DNA of 64,000 nt. Origin: Burkholderiales bacterium (GTDB lineage: Bacteria > Pseudomonadota > Gammaproteobacteria > Burkholderiales > Burkholderiaceae_D). A program made the position numbers and the translations under genes. Below are positions 46,393 to 54,740 of this stretch, piece by piece. The stretch is from positions 1-64,000 of the forward strand of contig CANGAW010000003.1 in assembly GCA_947451925.1 (NCBI GenBank), written 5' to 3'. How positions within the stretch are numbered: the first letter of the stretch is position 1; each line of letters begins with the position of its first letter. The notes beneath the pieces were generated by a model. The model saw only the letters and a program-made list of their open reading frames with translations. It did no database searches and had not been told where the DNA came from.

Positions 46393-47508
46393 ATGTCACT
46401 GTCAAGCACAAAAGAAATTATTGCCGAGCTACGCGCCGGCCGCATGGTCATCCTGGTTGATGAGGAAGACCGCGAAAACGAAGGCGATCTGGTGCTGGCT
46501 GCCGAGTTTGTCACGCCCGAGGCGATCAATTTCATGGCCAAGTTCGGTCGTGGTCTGATTTGTCTGACTTTGACAGAAGAGCGTTGCGAACAGCTCAATC
46601 TGCCGATGATGACGACCCGTAACGGCACTTCCTACGGTACCAATTTCACGGTATCGATTGAAGCGGCAGAGGGGGTCACTACCGGCATTTCAGCCGCAGA
46701 CCGTTCGCGAACCATCGAAGTTGCCGTTGCACGGCATGCCAAACCGACCGATATCGTTCAGCCCGGCCATATTTTTCCACTGCGTGCGCAGCGCGGCGGA
46801 GTACTGATGCGGGCAGGGCATACGGAAGCCGGTTGCGATCTGACCGATCTCGCCGGTTTGACGCCAGCGTCCGTCATTTGCGAAATCCTGAAGGATGATG
46901 GCACGATGGCCCGTCTGCCTGACCTGATCGAATTTGCCCGTGAACATCAGCTCAAGATCGGCACCATCGCCGACCTGATCCATTACCGTAGCCAGAACGA
47001 AAGCATCATCGAGCGCGTGGCCGAGCGCGTGATGCAGACTTCGCACGGTGCATTTCGCGCCATTGCCTTTCGCGACAAGCCAAGCAGCGGTGCCCATCTG
47101 GCACTGGTGCAAGGTGAAATCAGCGCCGATCTGGAAACGCTGGTGCGGGTGCATCAGCCGGTATCGATTCTGGACTTGCTGGAAACGGAAGGCACGACCC
47201 ATTCCTGGAACCTGAGTTCGGCCATGGCCGCTGTCAAGGCCGCCGAACGTGGCGTGATTGTGCTGCTCAACTGCGAAGAATCTGCCGAACAGATGTTTGC
47301 CCAGTTTGGCGCGTTGTCTTCGCCGCCCGCAACGACCGTGCCGGCGCGTGGTGCGCGCATGGATTTGCGCACCTACGGCATTGGCGCCCAGATTCTGCGC
47401 GACCTTGGCGTGGGCAAAATGAAGCTGTTGTCCAATCCCCGCAAAATGCCATCCATGACCGGGTTTGATCTCGAAGTCGTGGGTTATCAGGCAAGCCCCA
47501 ACCATTGA
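46393..47508 (+). CDS. ribB: 3,4-Dihydroxy-2-butanone 4-phosphate synthase RibB with degenerate GTP cyclohydrolase II-like domain
   Basis: A 371-residue protein. Residues 1-200 are a complete RibB with [16 protein letters not shown] and [23 protein letters not shown]. The C-terminal domain aligns with RibA in outline ([37 protein letters not shown]) but lacks the three zinc cysteines of real GTP cyclohydrolase II, so it should not make that activity. Such RibB-X hybrids are known in proteobacteria. A separate ribA is expected elsewhere in the genome. Confidence 0.9.
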   Translation: MSLSSTKEIIAELRAGRMVILVDEEDRENEGDLVLAAEFVTPEAINFMAKFGRGLICLTLTEERCEQLNLPMMTTRNGTSYGTNFTVSIEAAEGVTTGISAADRSRTIEVAVARHAKPTDIVQPGHIFPLRAQRGGVLMRAGHTEAGCDLTDLAGLTPASVICEILKDDGTMARLPDLIEFAREHQLKIGTIADLIHYRSQNESIIERVAERVMQTSHGAFRAIAFRDKPSSGAHLALVQGEISADLETLVRVHQPVSILDLLETEGTTHSWNLSSAMAAVKAAERGVIVLLNCEESAEQMFAQFGALSSPPATTVPARGARMDLRTYGIGAQILRDLGVGKMKLLSNPRKMPSMTGFDLEVVGYQASPNH

Positions 47509-47521
47509 AGCAGGAGACGCT

Positions 47522-48007
47522 ATGACCGTAGGAACCTATGAATCAGATCTGGATGGCCGTGGTGTGCGTGTCGGGATCGTGCAGGCGCGCTTCAACGAAG
47601 ACATTTGTCACGGGCTGGTATCGGCCTGTCTGGCTGAATTGAAGCATCTTGGTGTGGAAGACGAAGATGTGCTGCACGTAACGGTGCCGGGCGCACTGGA
47701 AATTCCACTGGCCTTGCAGAAAATGGCGCAGACCACGCAGTTCGATGCGCTGATTGCGATCGGGGCAGTGATTCGCGGCGAAACCTATCACTTTGAACTG
47801 GTATCGAATGAGTCCGGTGCCGGCATTACGCGCGTATCACTGGATTTCGGCATTCCGATTGCCAACGCCGTGCTGACCACTGAAACCGATGAGCAGGCTG
47901 AAGTGCGCATGGCTGAAAAAGGCACCGACGCGGCAAGAGTAGCGATTGAAATGGCCAACCTGGCCAGCGCAATGGAAGAACTGGCCGAAGCGGCTGAAGA
48001 AGAATAG
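47522..48007 (+). CDS. ribH: 6,7-Dimethyl-8-ribityllumazine synthase (RibH)
   Basis: A 161-residue enzyme that condenses the RibB product with the pyrimidine intermediate. It has [31 protein letters not shown] and the catalytic region [29 protein letters not shown] precedes the ATG, 13 bp after ribB. The acidic tail [10 protein letters not shown] is a little longer than in many homologues. Confidence 0.95.
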   Translation: MTVGTYESDLDGRGVRVGIVQARFNEDICHGLVSACLAELKHLGVEDEDVLHVTVPGALEIPLALQKMAQTTQFDALIAIGAVIRGETYHFELVSNESGAGITRVSLDFGIPIANAVLTTETDEQAEVRMAEKGTDAARVAIEMANLASAMEELAEAAEEE

Positions 48008-48019
48008 GACTACGTCGCA

Positions 48020-48484
48020 ATGAACCAGAAATCCGAGCATGCCAATCCCAGCAAGAACCGCACGCCACGTCACCGGGCGCGCGAATTTGCGCTGCAGGGA
48101 CTGTACCAATGGCTATTGAGTCAGGAAGATGCCGGTGTGATCGACGCCCATATTCGTGGCGCCCATGGCTTTGACAAGGCCGATGCCGAACACTTTAATC
48201 TGCTGCTGCACGGTGCAATCCGTGACGTCGCCGATCTGCGCGCGGCAATCACGCCGCTGATTGACCGGACCATTGATCAGCTGTCTCCGATCGAACATGC
48301 GGTGCTCTTGATTGGTACGTTTGAACTCAAGCACCATATCGAAATCCCCTACAAAGTGGTCATTAATGAAGCCGTTGAGCTGACCAAATCCTTCGGTGGT
48401 ATCGACGGCCACAAATACGTCAACGGTGTACTCGACAAACTCGCTGCCAGCTTGCGGCCGACCGAAATTGCCGCGGGTCGCTAA
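48020..48484 (+). CDS. nusB: Transcription antitermination factor NusB
   Basis: A 154-residue all-helical RNA-binding protein: [19 protein letters not shown], a middle [16 protein letters not shown], and [34 protein letters not shown] at the end are classical NusB segments. NusB works with NusE on boxA of rRNA operons. Position after ribH is widely conserved in bacteria. Confidence 0.96.
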   Translation: MNQKSEHANPSKNRTPRHRAREFALQGLYQWLLSQEDAGVIDAHIRGAHGFDKADAEHFNLLLHGAIRDVADLRAAITPLIDRTIDQLSPIEHAVLLIGTFELKHHIEIPYKVVINEAVELTKSFGGIDGHKYVNGVLDKLAASLRPTEIAAGR

Positions 48485-48519
48485 GGCTTTGGTCCGGCCT
48501 TGAAGAGGCGCGCTACGTC

Positions 48520-49686
48520 ATGAATTTTCCGCTTGCCTCCAGGCTTTCGCAGATTGCACCTTTCCATGTGATGGAGCTGATCAAGATGGCGGCCGAGCTT
48601 GAACAGGCCGGTCGCTCGATTATCCACATGGGTATAGGCGAGCCCGATTTTCCAACCGCCCAGCCGGTGCTGGATGCGGCCGCTGTCGCGCTGGCACAGG
48701 GCAAGACCCGCTATACACCAGCGACCGGCTTGCCTGAGCTGCGGCAAGCGATTTCTCAGCACTACCGCGACCATTTTGCTGTTGATGTTGCGCCCGAGCG
48801 CATCATCATTACGGCCGGTGCCTCTGCCGCCTTGCTGCTGGCCTGTGCTGCCTTGGTTGAGCCGGGCAGTGAAATCCTGATGCCGGACCCCTGCTATCCC
48901 TGCAACCGCCATTTCGTTGCCGCCTTTGAAGGGGTTGCCAAATTATTGGCTTCCGGTCCGGATGAAAGTTTTCAGTTGTCGGCGGCGATGGTGAACGCGC
49001 ATTGGGGGCCCAACACACGCGGTGTCTTGCTGGCTTCGCCATCGAACCCGACCGGTACCTCGATCGATCCGGCTGAGCTGGCCGCCATCCTTGCGCATGT
49101 GCGCGCGCATCAGGGCTTTGCAGTGGTCGATGAAATTTATCAGGGCCTCACCTATGATGCGCCGCCTTTTACGGCGCTGACGATGGGAGAGGACGTGATT
49201 GCGATTAACAGCTTTTCCAAGTACTTCAACATGACCGGCTGGCGGCTTGGCTGGCTGGTGGTGCCTCCGGCAATGGTCGCTGCCGTTGAAAAGCTGGCGC
49301 AAAACATGTTCATCTGCGCGTCCAGTATTGCCCAGCATGCGGCGCTGGCCTGTTTCACGCCAGAAGCTACCCAGATTTTTGAAGAGCGCAAACAGGAATT
49401 TCGCCGTCGTCGCGATTTTATTGTGCCGGCTTTGCGGGAATTGGGTTTTTCAGTGCCGGTTACGCCAGACGGTGCTTTTTATGTCTATGCGGATTGCAGC
49501 GCTTTGTCTGAAGACGCGGACGCGCTGACCAGAGACATTCTGCATCAGGCTGGCGTGGTGCTGGTACCGGGTCTGGATTTCGGGCCGCATACTGCGCACA
49601 ATTACATCCGGGTGTCGTATGCGACTTCAATGGAAAATTTGCACGAGGCGGTAAGGCGCTTGCAGGTGTATTTCAGGGATCGTTAA
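48520..49686 (+). CDS. PLP-dependent aminotransferase, class I/II
   Basis: A 388-residue fold-type I aminotransferase with GIGEPDFPTAQPVLDAA, YTPATGLPELRQAI, ASPSNPTGTSI and the PLP lysine Lys234 in NSFSKYFNMTGWRLGWLV; a late arginine lies in NYIRVSYA. It belongs with aspartate/alanine-type aminotransferases of broad type; the amino acid used cannot be told from sequence. A strong intrinsic terminator follows. Confidence 0.9.
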   Translation: MNFPLASRLSQIAPFHVMELIKMAAELEQAGRSIIHMGIGEPDFPTAQPVLDAAAVALAQGKTRYTPATGLPELRQAISQHYRDHFAVDVAPERIIITAGASAALLLACAALVEPGSEILMPDPCYPCNRHFVAAFEGVAKLLASGPDESFQLSAAMVNAHWGPNTRGVLLASPSNPTGTSIDPAELAAILAHVRAHQGFAVVDEIYQGLTYDAPPFTALTMGEDVIAINSFSKYFNMTGWRLGWLVVPPAMVAAVEKLAQNMFICASSIAQHAALACFTPEATQIFEERKQEFRRRRDFIVPALRELGFSVPVTPDGAFYVYADCSALSEDADALTRDILHQAGVVLVPGLDFGPHTAHNYIRVSYATSMENLHEAVRRLQVYFRDR

Positions 49687-49718
49687 GCTCACTGCTGCCG
49701 GTTATTTGCGTCACAAAG

Positions 49719-49744
49719 AAAAAAGGAGCCGCGGCTCCTTTTTT
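49719..49744. terminator. Bidirectional intrinsic terminator
   Basis: AGGAGCCGCGGCTCCT (49724-49739) is a perfect 16-bp palindrome with an A-run before it (49719-49724) and a T-run after it (49739-49744). It serves the aminotransferase gene on the + strand and the lytic transglycosylase gene on the - strand. Confidence 0.9.
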
Positions 49745-49771
49745 GTATCTGCATGGGGTCTGCTTTGCAGA

Positions 49772-50686
49772 TCAGGCTGGTTCTGCTGCTTCCAGCTTGC
49801 TGTTTGCTGGGCTGGCTTCGGCTTTCGCTTCGTTGACCTCACCACTGGCCGGAACAGCGAGTTGCGGCGTATAGATAGGAACACGCTTGCCACTCGATAC
49901 GGCCTGCAGGCGCTGGTACTCGGCCAAAACTTTGCCGCTATAGCCACCGTCGCCATCCATATTGCCGGCACCGACATAGAGCTTCAGTCCGGCTTCGACT
50001 GATCCGCCGCGGTGGACGTAGTCTTTCAGGATCAGCGCACCGACACGAATGTTGGCAACCGGATTTAACACCGATTTGACGCCGCCGTGACCGATGAATT
50101 TTTCATGGTGCACATTAGCCATCACTTGCATCAGTCCCTGCGCCCCGACTGCGCTCTCGGCAAAGGGATTGAAGCGCGATTCAATGGCCATTACGGCCAG
50201 CACCAGCAGCGGATCAACCCGCACATCATGGGCAGACGTAAAGGCCGCTTCCACCAGCATTTGACTGGCGCTGCCGGCAATACGGTAACGCCGTGCCAGC
50301 CAGTCTGTGACGCGCTGCTGTTCCTTGCTGGGCACCAGCGCGGAAGACTCGACCAGTACGGCAGGCTGATCGATTAATGCGTTGCTGCCGGCATCGCTTG
50401 CGCGGTGCAAATCCAGCAACTCGGCAAACGCCATTGCTTTGGCATCATTAGCGGCCGGATACGTCGTTGCGAACGGAGACAGTTGCTTGATTCTGTCAGT
50501 CAGGTCCGGTTTGAAAAACATTAAAACCAGGGCGGCAATGGATGCCAGACCCAGGCCCATCAGGCCGCGCTGCAAAGTCTCGCGCAAAGCCATAGGTACA
50601 GCATTTGGTGTGCTGCTAAAGGGTTCAGATTGCAGAGTCAGTTTTTGCGTGCCGACCACCGCTGCCAATTTCATTCGATTATTCAT
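49772..50686 (-). CDS. Membrane-anchored lytic transglycosylase (SLT domain)
   Basis: From the ATG at 50684-50686, behind a perfect AGGAGG, 304 residues. One helix at about 41-58 anchors it to the inner membrane. The SLT domain (about 155-260) has DPLLVLAVMAIESRFNPF with catalytic Glu169, then VGAQGLMQVMANVH and LYVGAGNMDG. The last 45 residues are Ala/Glu-rich and look disordered. It cuts peptidoglycan strands in the periplasm; which process it serves is not clear. Confidence 0.9.
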   Translation of the reverse strand: MNNRMKLAAVVGTQKLTLQSEPFSSTPNAVPMALRETLQRGLMGLGLASIAALVLMFFKPDLTDRIKQLSPFATTYPAANDAKAMAFAELLDLHRASDAGSNALIDQPAVLVESSALVPSKEQQRVTDWLARRYRIAGSASQMLVEAAFTSAHDVRVDPLLVLAVMAIESRFNPFAESAVGAQGLMQVMANVHHEKFIGHGGVKSVLNPVANIRVGALILKDYVHRGGSVEAGLKLYVGAGNMDGDGGYSGKVLAEYQRLQAVSSGKRVPIYTPQLAVPASGEVNEAKAEASPANSKLEAAEPA

Positions 50687-50849
50687 GCTACCTCCTGAAT
50701 TATCGCGGCCCTCAAAGTAACTGATAAAACCAGCATGACTTTTATGTCCCGCCGCGTCGCACCGCTGGTGACGATCATGGCGAGTATCCATGCAAGCTTT
50801 GTCAGGTACTCTGAGATAAGGCCAATTGCAAGCGTGTTTCGTATTGCTT

Positions 50850-51093
50850 GAATTCACCGCGAAACAAAAAACATCGTTTGCTGCCACACTGCACGGCGGG
50901 CAAACGTCGGTGCTGCTTTGTAGTCCCCGTTCATCGGGTGACCTGAGCAATCTTGTTGCGGGGGATTAAAGGCATCAGCCTTCGTGGAACAATGTTTACA
51001 ATTGCATGAGGCCCCGAACCTCGGTTGGCAGAGCGTGTCTCGTTGCTCTGCCTGGGTCTGCATTAACAAACAAACAGCCCTTGGTAAAAAGTT
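50850..51093 (-). other. Candidate leftward transcript: small RNA or 69-residue Cys-rich peptide
   Basis: Starting near 51093 from a consensus-like promoter, the - strand reads through GGCAGAGC/GCTCTGCC (51027-51052, an 8-bp hairpin with 10-nt loop). It also contains a frame from the ATG at 51061-51063 to a stop at 50854, 69 residues, with CNCKHC in the first third. The frame has no Shine-Dalgarno. I recognise neither an RNA family nor a protein family. The remaining gap 50687-51260 has no other gene. Confidence 0.35.
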
Positions 51094-51099
51094 GAGCGG

Positions 51100-51128
51100 A
51101 TTGTAGGGGGCTGTTTATATCGAGTCAA
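51100..51128 (-). promoter_or_regulatory. Strong sigma-70 promoter on the - strand, facing away from ubiD
   Basis: Read leftward: TTGACT (51123-51128), exactly 17 bp, TACAAT (51100-51105); predicted start near 51093. Just upstream of the -35 is the dyad TAGAAAA-ATTA-TTTTCTA (51132-51149). No recognised gene follows for 400 bp; the transglycosylase start is at 50686. Confidence 0.65.
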
Positions 51129-51260
51129 TACTAGAAAAATTATTTTCTATAACTTTTATGTCTGAAAATAAGCTGGTGTGACATTACTTTTTCATAAAAT
51201 CAGTGTGTTGCAATGATGTTTGAAGCTTCAACCTTGTGTATTGAATAAAATCAAAACCCC

Positions 51261-52784
51261 ATGAAATATTCAGATTTACGTGATTTCATTGCCAAATTAA
51301 AACAATCTGGTGAGTTAAAAGAAGTTTCATTGCCCGTTTCACCGATGCTGGAGATGACCGAGCTTTGTGACCGTACGCTGCGTGCAGGTGGTCCGGCCTT
51401 GTTGTTTACCCAGCCCACCGGTCACACCATGCCGGTGCTGGGTAATTTGTTTGGCACGCCGCATCGGGTGGCCCTGGGCATGGGCGCCGAGAACGTTGGC
51501 GAGCTGCGCAAAATTGGCCAGCTGCTGGCCATGCTGAAAGAGCCGGAGCCGCCCAAGGGTTTCAAGGATGTGCTTGGTCTGGGTTCGCTGGTCAAAGCGG
51601 TATGGGACATGGCGCCACGCGAACTGCGTTCGGCCCCTTGTCAGGACATCGTCTGGGAGGGGAATGATGTTGACCTTTCGCGCTTGCCGATTCAGCACTG
51701 CTGGCCGGGCGACGTCGCCCCCCTGATTACCTGGGGTCTGGTGATTACCAAGGGACCGCATAAAAAACGGCAGAACCTCGGTATCTATCGTCAACAAGTC
51801 GCCGGTCGTAACAAACTTATCATGCGCTGGCTCGCCCACCGGGGTGGCGCACTGGACTTTCGTGAGCATTGTCTGACAAGGCCGGGCGAGCCTTATCCGA
51901 TTGCGGTCGCACTCGGTGCCGATCCGGCCACTATATTAGGAGCCGTGACGCCGGTGCCGGATAGTCTGTCCGAATACCAGTTTGCCGGTCTGTTACGTGG
52001 CAGCCGTACCGAACTGGTCAAGGCCATCGGCAGCGAGTTGCGGGTGCCGGCCTCGGCCGAGATCGTGCTGGAGGGGCATATCTATCCGCAAGATCCGAAA
52101 AACCGGCCGGTGGCGCCCGCAGGTGTTGCCGCTTGTCCTGACACGGGCTACGAGATGGCGCTGGAAGGCCCGTTCGGCGACCACACTGGTTACTATAATG
52201 AGCAGGACTGGTTTCCGGTATTTACAGTAGACCGCATCACCATGCGCCGCGACCCGATTTACCACTCGACCTATACCGGCAAACCGCCGGATGAACCGGC
52301 GGTGCTGGGCGTGGCATTAAACGAAGTCTTTGTGCCGCTGCTGCAAAAACAATTTTCCGAAATCACCGATTTCTATTTGCCACCCGAAGGCTGCAGTTAC
52401 CGTATGGCTGTGGTGCAGATGAAAAAGTCTTACCCCGGTCATGCCAAGCGCGTGATGTTTGGGGTCTGGAGTTTTCTGCGCCAGTTCATGTATACCAAGT
52501 TCATTATCGTCGTCGATGAGGACGTCAACATCCGTGACTGGAAAGAAGTGATCTGGGCCATCACGACTCGCGTTGATCCGATGCGCGACACTACGCTAGT
52601 GGACAACACGCCGATTGATTATCTGGATTTTGCTTCACCCGTCAGCGGTCTGGGCAGCAAGATGGGGATTGATGCAACCAATAAATGGCCCGGTGAAACC
52701 AGTCGCGAATGGGGACGCACCATTGAAATGGATGCAGATGTGAAAGCCCGGGTGGATCAAATCTGGCAAGAGCTGGGGCTCTGA
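51261..52784 (+). CDS. ubiD: 4-Hydroxy-3-polyprenylbenzoate decarboxylase UbiD
   Basis: A 507-residue prenyl-FMN-dependent decarboxylase of ubiquinone synthesis. It has [19 protein letters not shown] at the start, [20 protein letters not shown], and the active-site region [15 protein letters not shown], plus [14 protein letters not shown] near the end. It needs prenyl-FMN from UbiX, which is not in the window. The upstream 190 bp are AT-rich and carry the divergent leftward promoter. Confidence 0.95.
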   Translation: MKYSDLRDFIAKLKQSGELKEVSLPVSPMLEMTELCDRTLRAGGPALLFTQPTGHTMPVLGNLFGTPHRVALGMGAENVGELRKIGQLLAMLKEPEPPKGFKDVLGLGSLVKAVWDMAPRELRSAPCQDIVWEGNDVDLSRLPIQHCWPGDVAPLITWGLVITKGPHKKRQNLGIYRQQVAGRNKLIMRWLAHRGGALDFREHCLTRPGEPYPIAVALGADPATILGAVTPVPDSLSEYQFAGLLRGSRTELVKAIGSELRVPASAEIVLEGHIYPQDPKNRPVAPAGVAACPDTGYEMALEGPFGDHTGYYNEQDWFPVFTVDRITMRRDPIYHSTYTGKPPDEPAVLGVALNEVFVPLLQKQFSEITDFYLPPEGCSYRMAVVQMKKSYPGHAKRVMFGVWSFLRQFMYTKFIIVVDEDVNIRDWKEVIWAITTRVDPMRDTTLVDNTPIDYLDFASPVSGLGSKMGIDATNKWPGETSREWGRTIEMDADVKARVDQIWQELGL

Positions 52785-52833
52785 TTAAACGCCTATTTGC
52801 TCAGAGACGTAGTCCGTCGGTGGTGATTGCTGA

Positions 52834-52839
52834 TAGAAT
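52834..52839 (+). promoter_or_regulatory. -10 element of the SRP RNA gene
   Basis: TAGAAT at 52834-52839 lies 7 bp before the predicted 5' end of the SRP RNA. The -35 region is weak (near 52811). Confidence 0.5.
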
Positions 52840-52846
52840 CGCAGCC

Positions 52847-52942
52847 GGCGGGCCCCTGCGCATTGTGGCATGGTTAACCTGGTCAGGTCGGGAACGAAGC
52901 AGCCACAGCCGTATCCCACGAGTGCCGCAGACAAGGCTCGCC
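52847..52942 (+). ncRNA. ffs: Signal recognition particle RNA (4.5S, small bacterial type)
   Basis: About 96 nt. The conserved domain IV core is clear: GGTCAGGTCGGGAACGAAGC at 52881-52900 followed by AGCCACAGCC. The ends pair: GGCGGGCC (52847-52854) with GGCTCGCC (52935-52942), one G-U pair. A pyrimidine-rich stretch follows. The RNA binds Ffh and targets membrane proteins. In many bacteria ffs lies next to dnaX; here aidB on the other strand stands between. Confidence 0.92.
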
Positions 52943-52973
52943 TTCTTTGTCTTTCCCTTTTTCCTTCATTGCC

Positions 52974-54596
52974 TCATGACGGCCATGCGCGCTCTAATAT
53001 TGCGCTGTTCATGCCGGTTACCAGCGTACCAAACACCCATCCATTTTGTGCATCAGCGCGGCTGGCAATAAACGCCTCGGCCATGAATGCCGGTGCATAT
53101 TGCCGCATCAGACAGCCTTGCACGAATACCACCAGTCTTTGCGCAATGCGTCTTGCCAGTCGTTCGGATTCTTCTGCCGGGCCGGCCATATCATGGCGCA
53201 GCGCGACCAGCATGCTGAGTAATGCTGGTTCACCGTTAGCCATCGTTTCAAGCTCAGCCAGCATCAAGTCAAATCCGTCCGGGTCACGCTGAATTGCGCG
53301 CAGCATATCGAGGCACATGACATTGCCCGAACCTTCCCAGATTGAATTGACCGGCGCTTCCCTATACAAACGCGCCAGCGGCGACTCTTCGACATAGCCA
53401 TTGCCGCCCAAAACTTCCATGCATTCGCCGGTAAAAGCCAGTGCCCGTTTACAGACCCAGAATTTTGCCGCCGGCGTGACTATCCTGCGCCATGCGCGCT
53501 CAAGTGTTGACTCTGCATGATCAACGCTGCGCGCCAGTCGCAGCATCAGCAGCGTGGCAGCTTCACTTTCGAGCGCCAGATCAGCCAGTACGTTTTGCAT
53601 CAAGGGCTGTTCAGACAGCAGCCGGCCAAACGCCATGCGGTGCCGCGCATGATGCAAGCCCTGCACCAGGGCCTGTCGCATCAGCGCACTACTGGCAATG
53701 ACGCAATCAAGGCGGGTGGTATTGGCCATCTCGACCAGGGTCTGGATTCCGCGCCCTTCTGGTCCTATCATCACGCCCAGGGCATCGACAAACTCGACTT
53801 CTGCGCTGGCGTTGGAACGGTTGCCGCATTTGTCTTTCAGGCGCTGGATTTGCACGGTATTTTTACTGCCATCGAAGCGCCAGCGCGGTACAAAAAAGGC
53901 CGAAAGCCCGCCCTCGGCGCGCGCCAGTACCAAATGTGCGTCGCACATTGGCGCCGAAAAAAACCACTTATGACCATTAAGTAAATAAGCAGCGCCGCGT
54001 CCTTCGCCGGTCAGCGCGCGGGCAGTGGTCTGGTTGCTGCGCAAATCCGAGCCACCCTGTTTTTCGGTCATGCCCATGCCAATCAGGATCGCTGATTTTT
54101 CTGCGATGGGCCTGTCCGTCGGGTCATGCTGGCCGCAATACAATTTTTCTTGCAGGCTTTGAAATAGCGCAGGTTCTTGCCGCAGCAGGGGGATTGCCGC
54201 AAAGCTCATCGTGATCGGGCACAGCGAGCCGGCCTCGATTTGCGAATGCAGAAAAAATCCGGCAGCACGCGCCACATGGGCGCCCTGGTCCGAGCATTGT
54301 GCGGGCAATGCCTGCATGCCGCTTTTTCTGAGCATCGTCAGCAAGCTGTGCCATGCCGGATGAAATTCGATGGCGTCAATGCGATTGCTAAAGCGGTCGT
54401 GTGTTTTCAACTCTGGCGCATGACGATTGGCCTGGTCCGCCAGTTGCTGCACTTCAGTGCGGCCTAACTGTTGGCCGAGTTCAAGCAAGGCCGGCACAGC
54501 AGTGAGCGCGCCTTCGCGCCGTATGCCATCAAGCAGCGCAGCATCGGTCGACAACAGATTGATATTGGCAAGCAGAGGCGGCTGGTTAGTGGGCAT
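52974..54596 (-). CDS. aidB: AidB-type acyl-CoA dehydrogenase
   Basis: A 540-residue flavoprotein, the same length as E. coli AidB. It has GMTEKQGGSDLRSNQTTA, HKWFFSAPMCDAHLVLARAEGG and the C-terminal ECMEVLGGNGYVEESPLARLYREAPVNSIWEGSGNVM, where AidB-type enzymes keep the active-site Glu region. AidB is part of the adaptive alkylation response in E. coli and binds DNA at its C-terminus. The ATG at 54594-54596 follows CGGAGC; the frame opens 13 codons further without a better start. Confidence 0.92.
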   Translation of the reverse strand: MPTNQPPLLANINLLSTDAALLDGIRREGALTAVPALLELGQQLGRTEVQQLADQANRHAPELKTHDRFSNRIDAIEFHPAWHSLLTMLRKSGMQALPAQCSDQGAHVARAAGFFLHSQIEAGSLCPITMSFAAIPLLRQEPALFQSLQEKLYCGQHDPTDRPIAEKSAILIGMGMTEKQGGSDLRSNQTTARALTGEGRGAAYLLNGHKWFFSAPMCDAHLVLARAEGGLSAFFVPRWRFDGSKNTVQIQRLKDKCGNRSNASAEVEFVDALGVMIGPEGRGIQTLVEMANTTRLDCVIASSALMRQALVQGLHHARHRMAFGRLLSEQPLMQNVLADLALESEAATLLMLRLARSVDHAESTLERAWRRIVTPAAKFWVCKRALAFTGECMEVLGGNGYVEESPLARLYREAPVNSIWEGSGNVMCLDMLRAIQRDPDGFDLMLAELETMANGEPALLSMLVALRHDMAGPAEESERLARRIAQRLVVFVQGCLMRQYAPAFMAEAFIASRADAQNGWVFGTLVTGMNSAILERAWPS

Positions 54597-54740
54597 GAGG
54601 CTGCTCCGGAAAATAATCTGATAACAAGAAAGCATCTTATGTCAGGAATAAGAGAGCGCAAAACAAAAAACAGATTGCGCTGATCGGGTCAGATTTCGCA
54701 TCGGGTAAAATGCGCTTCTCTTTGAACAATCCGGCGACTC

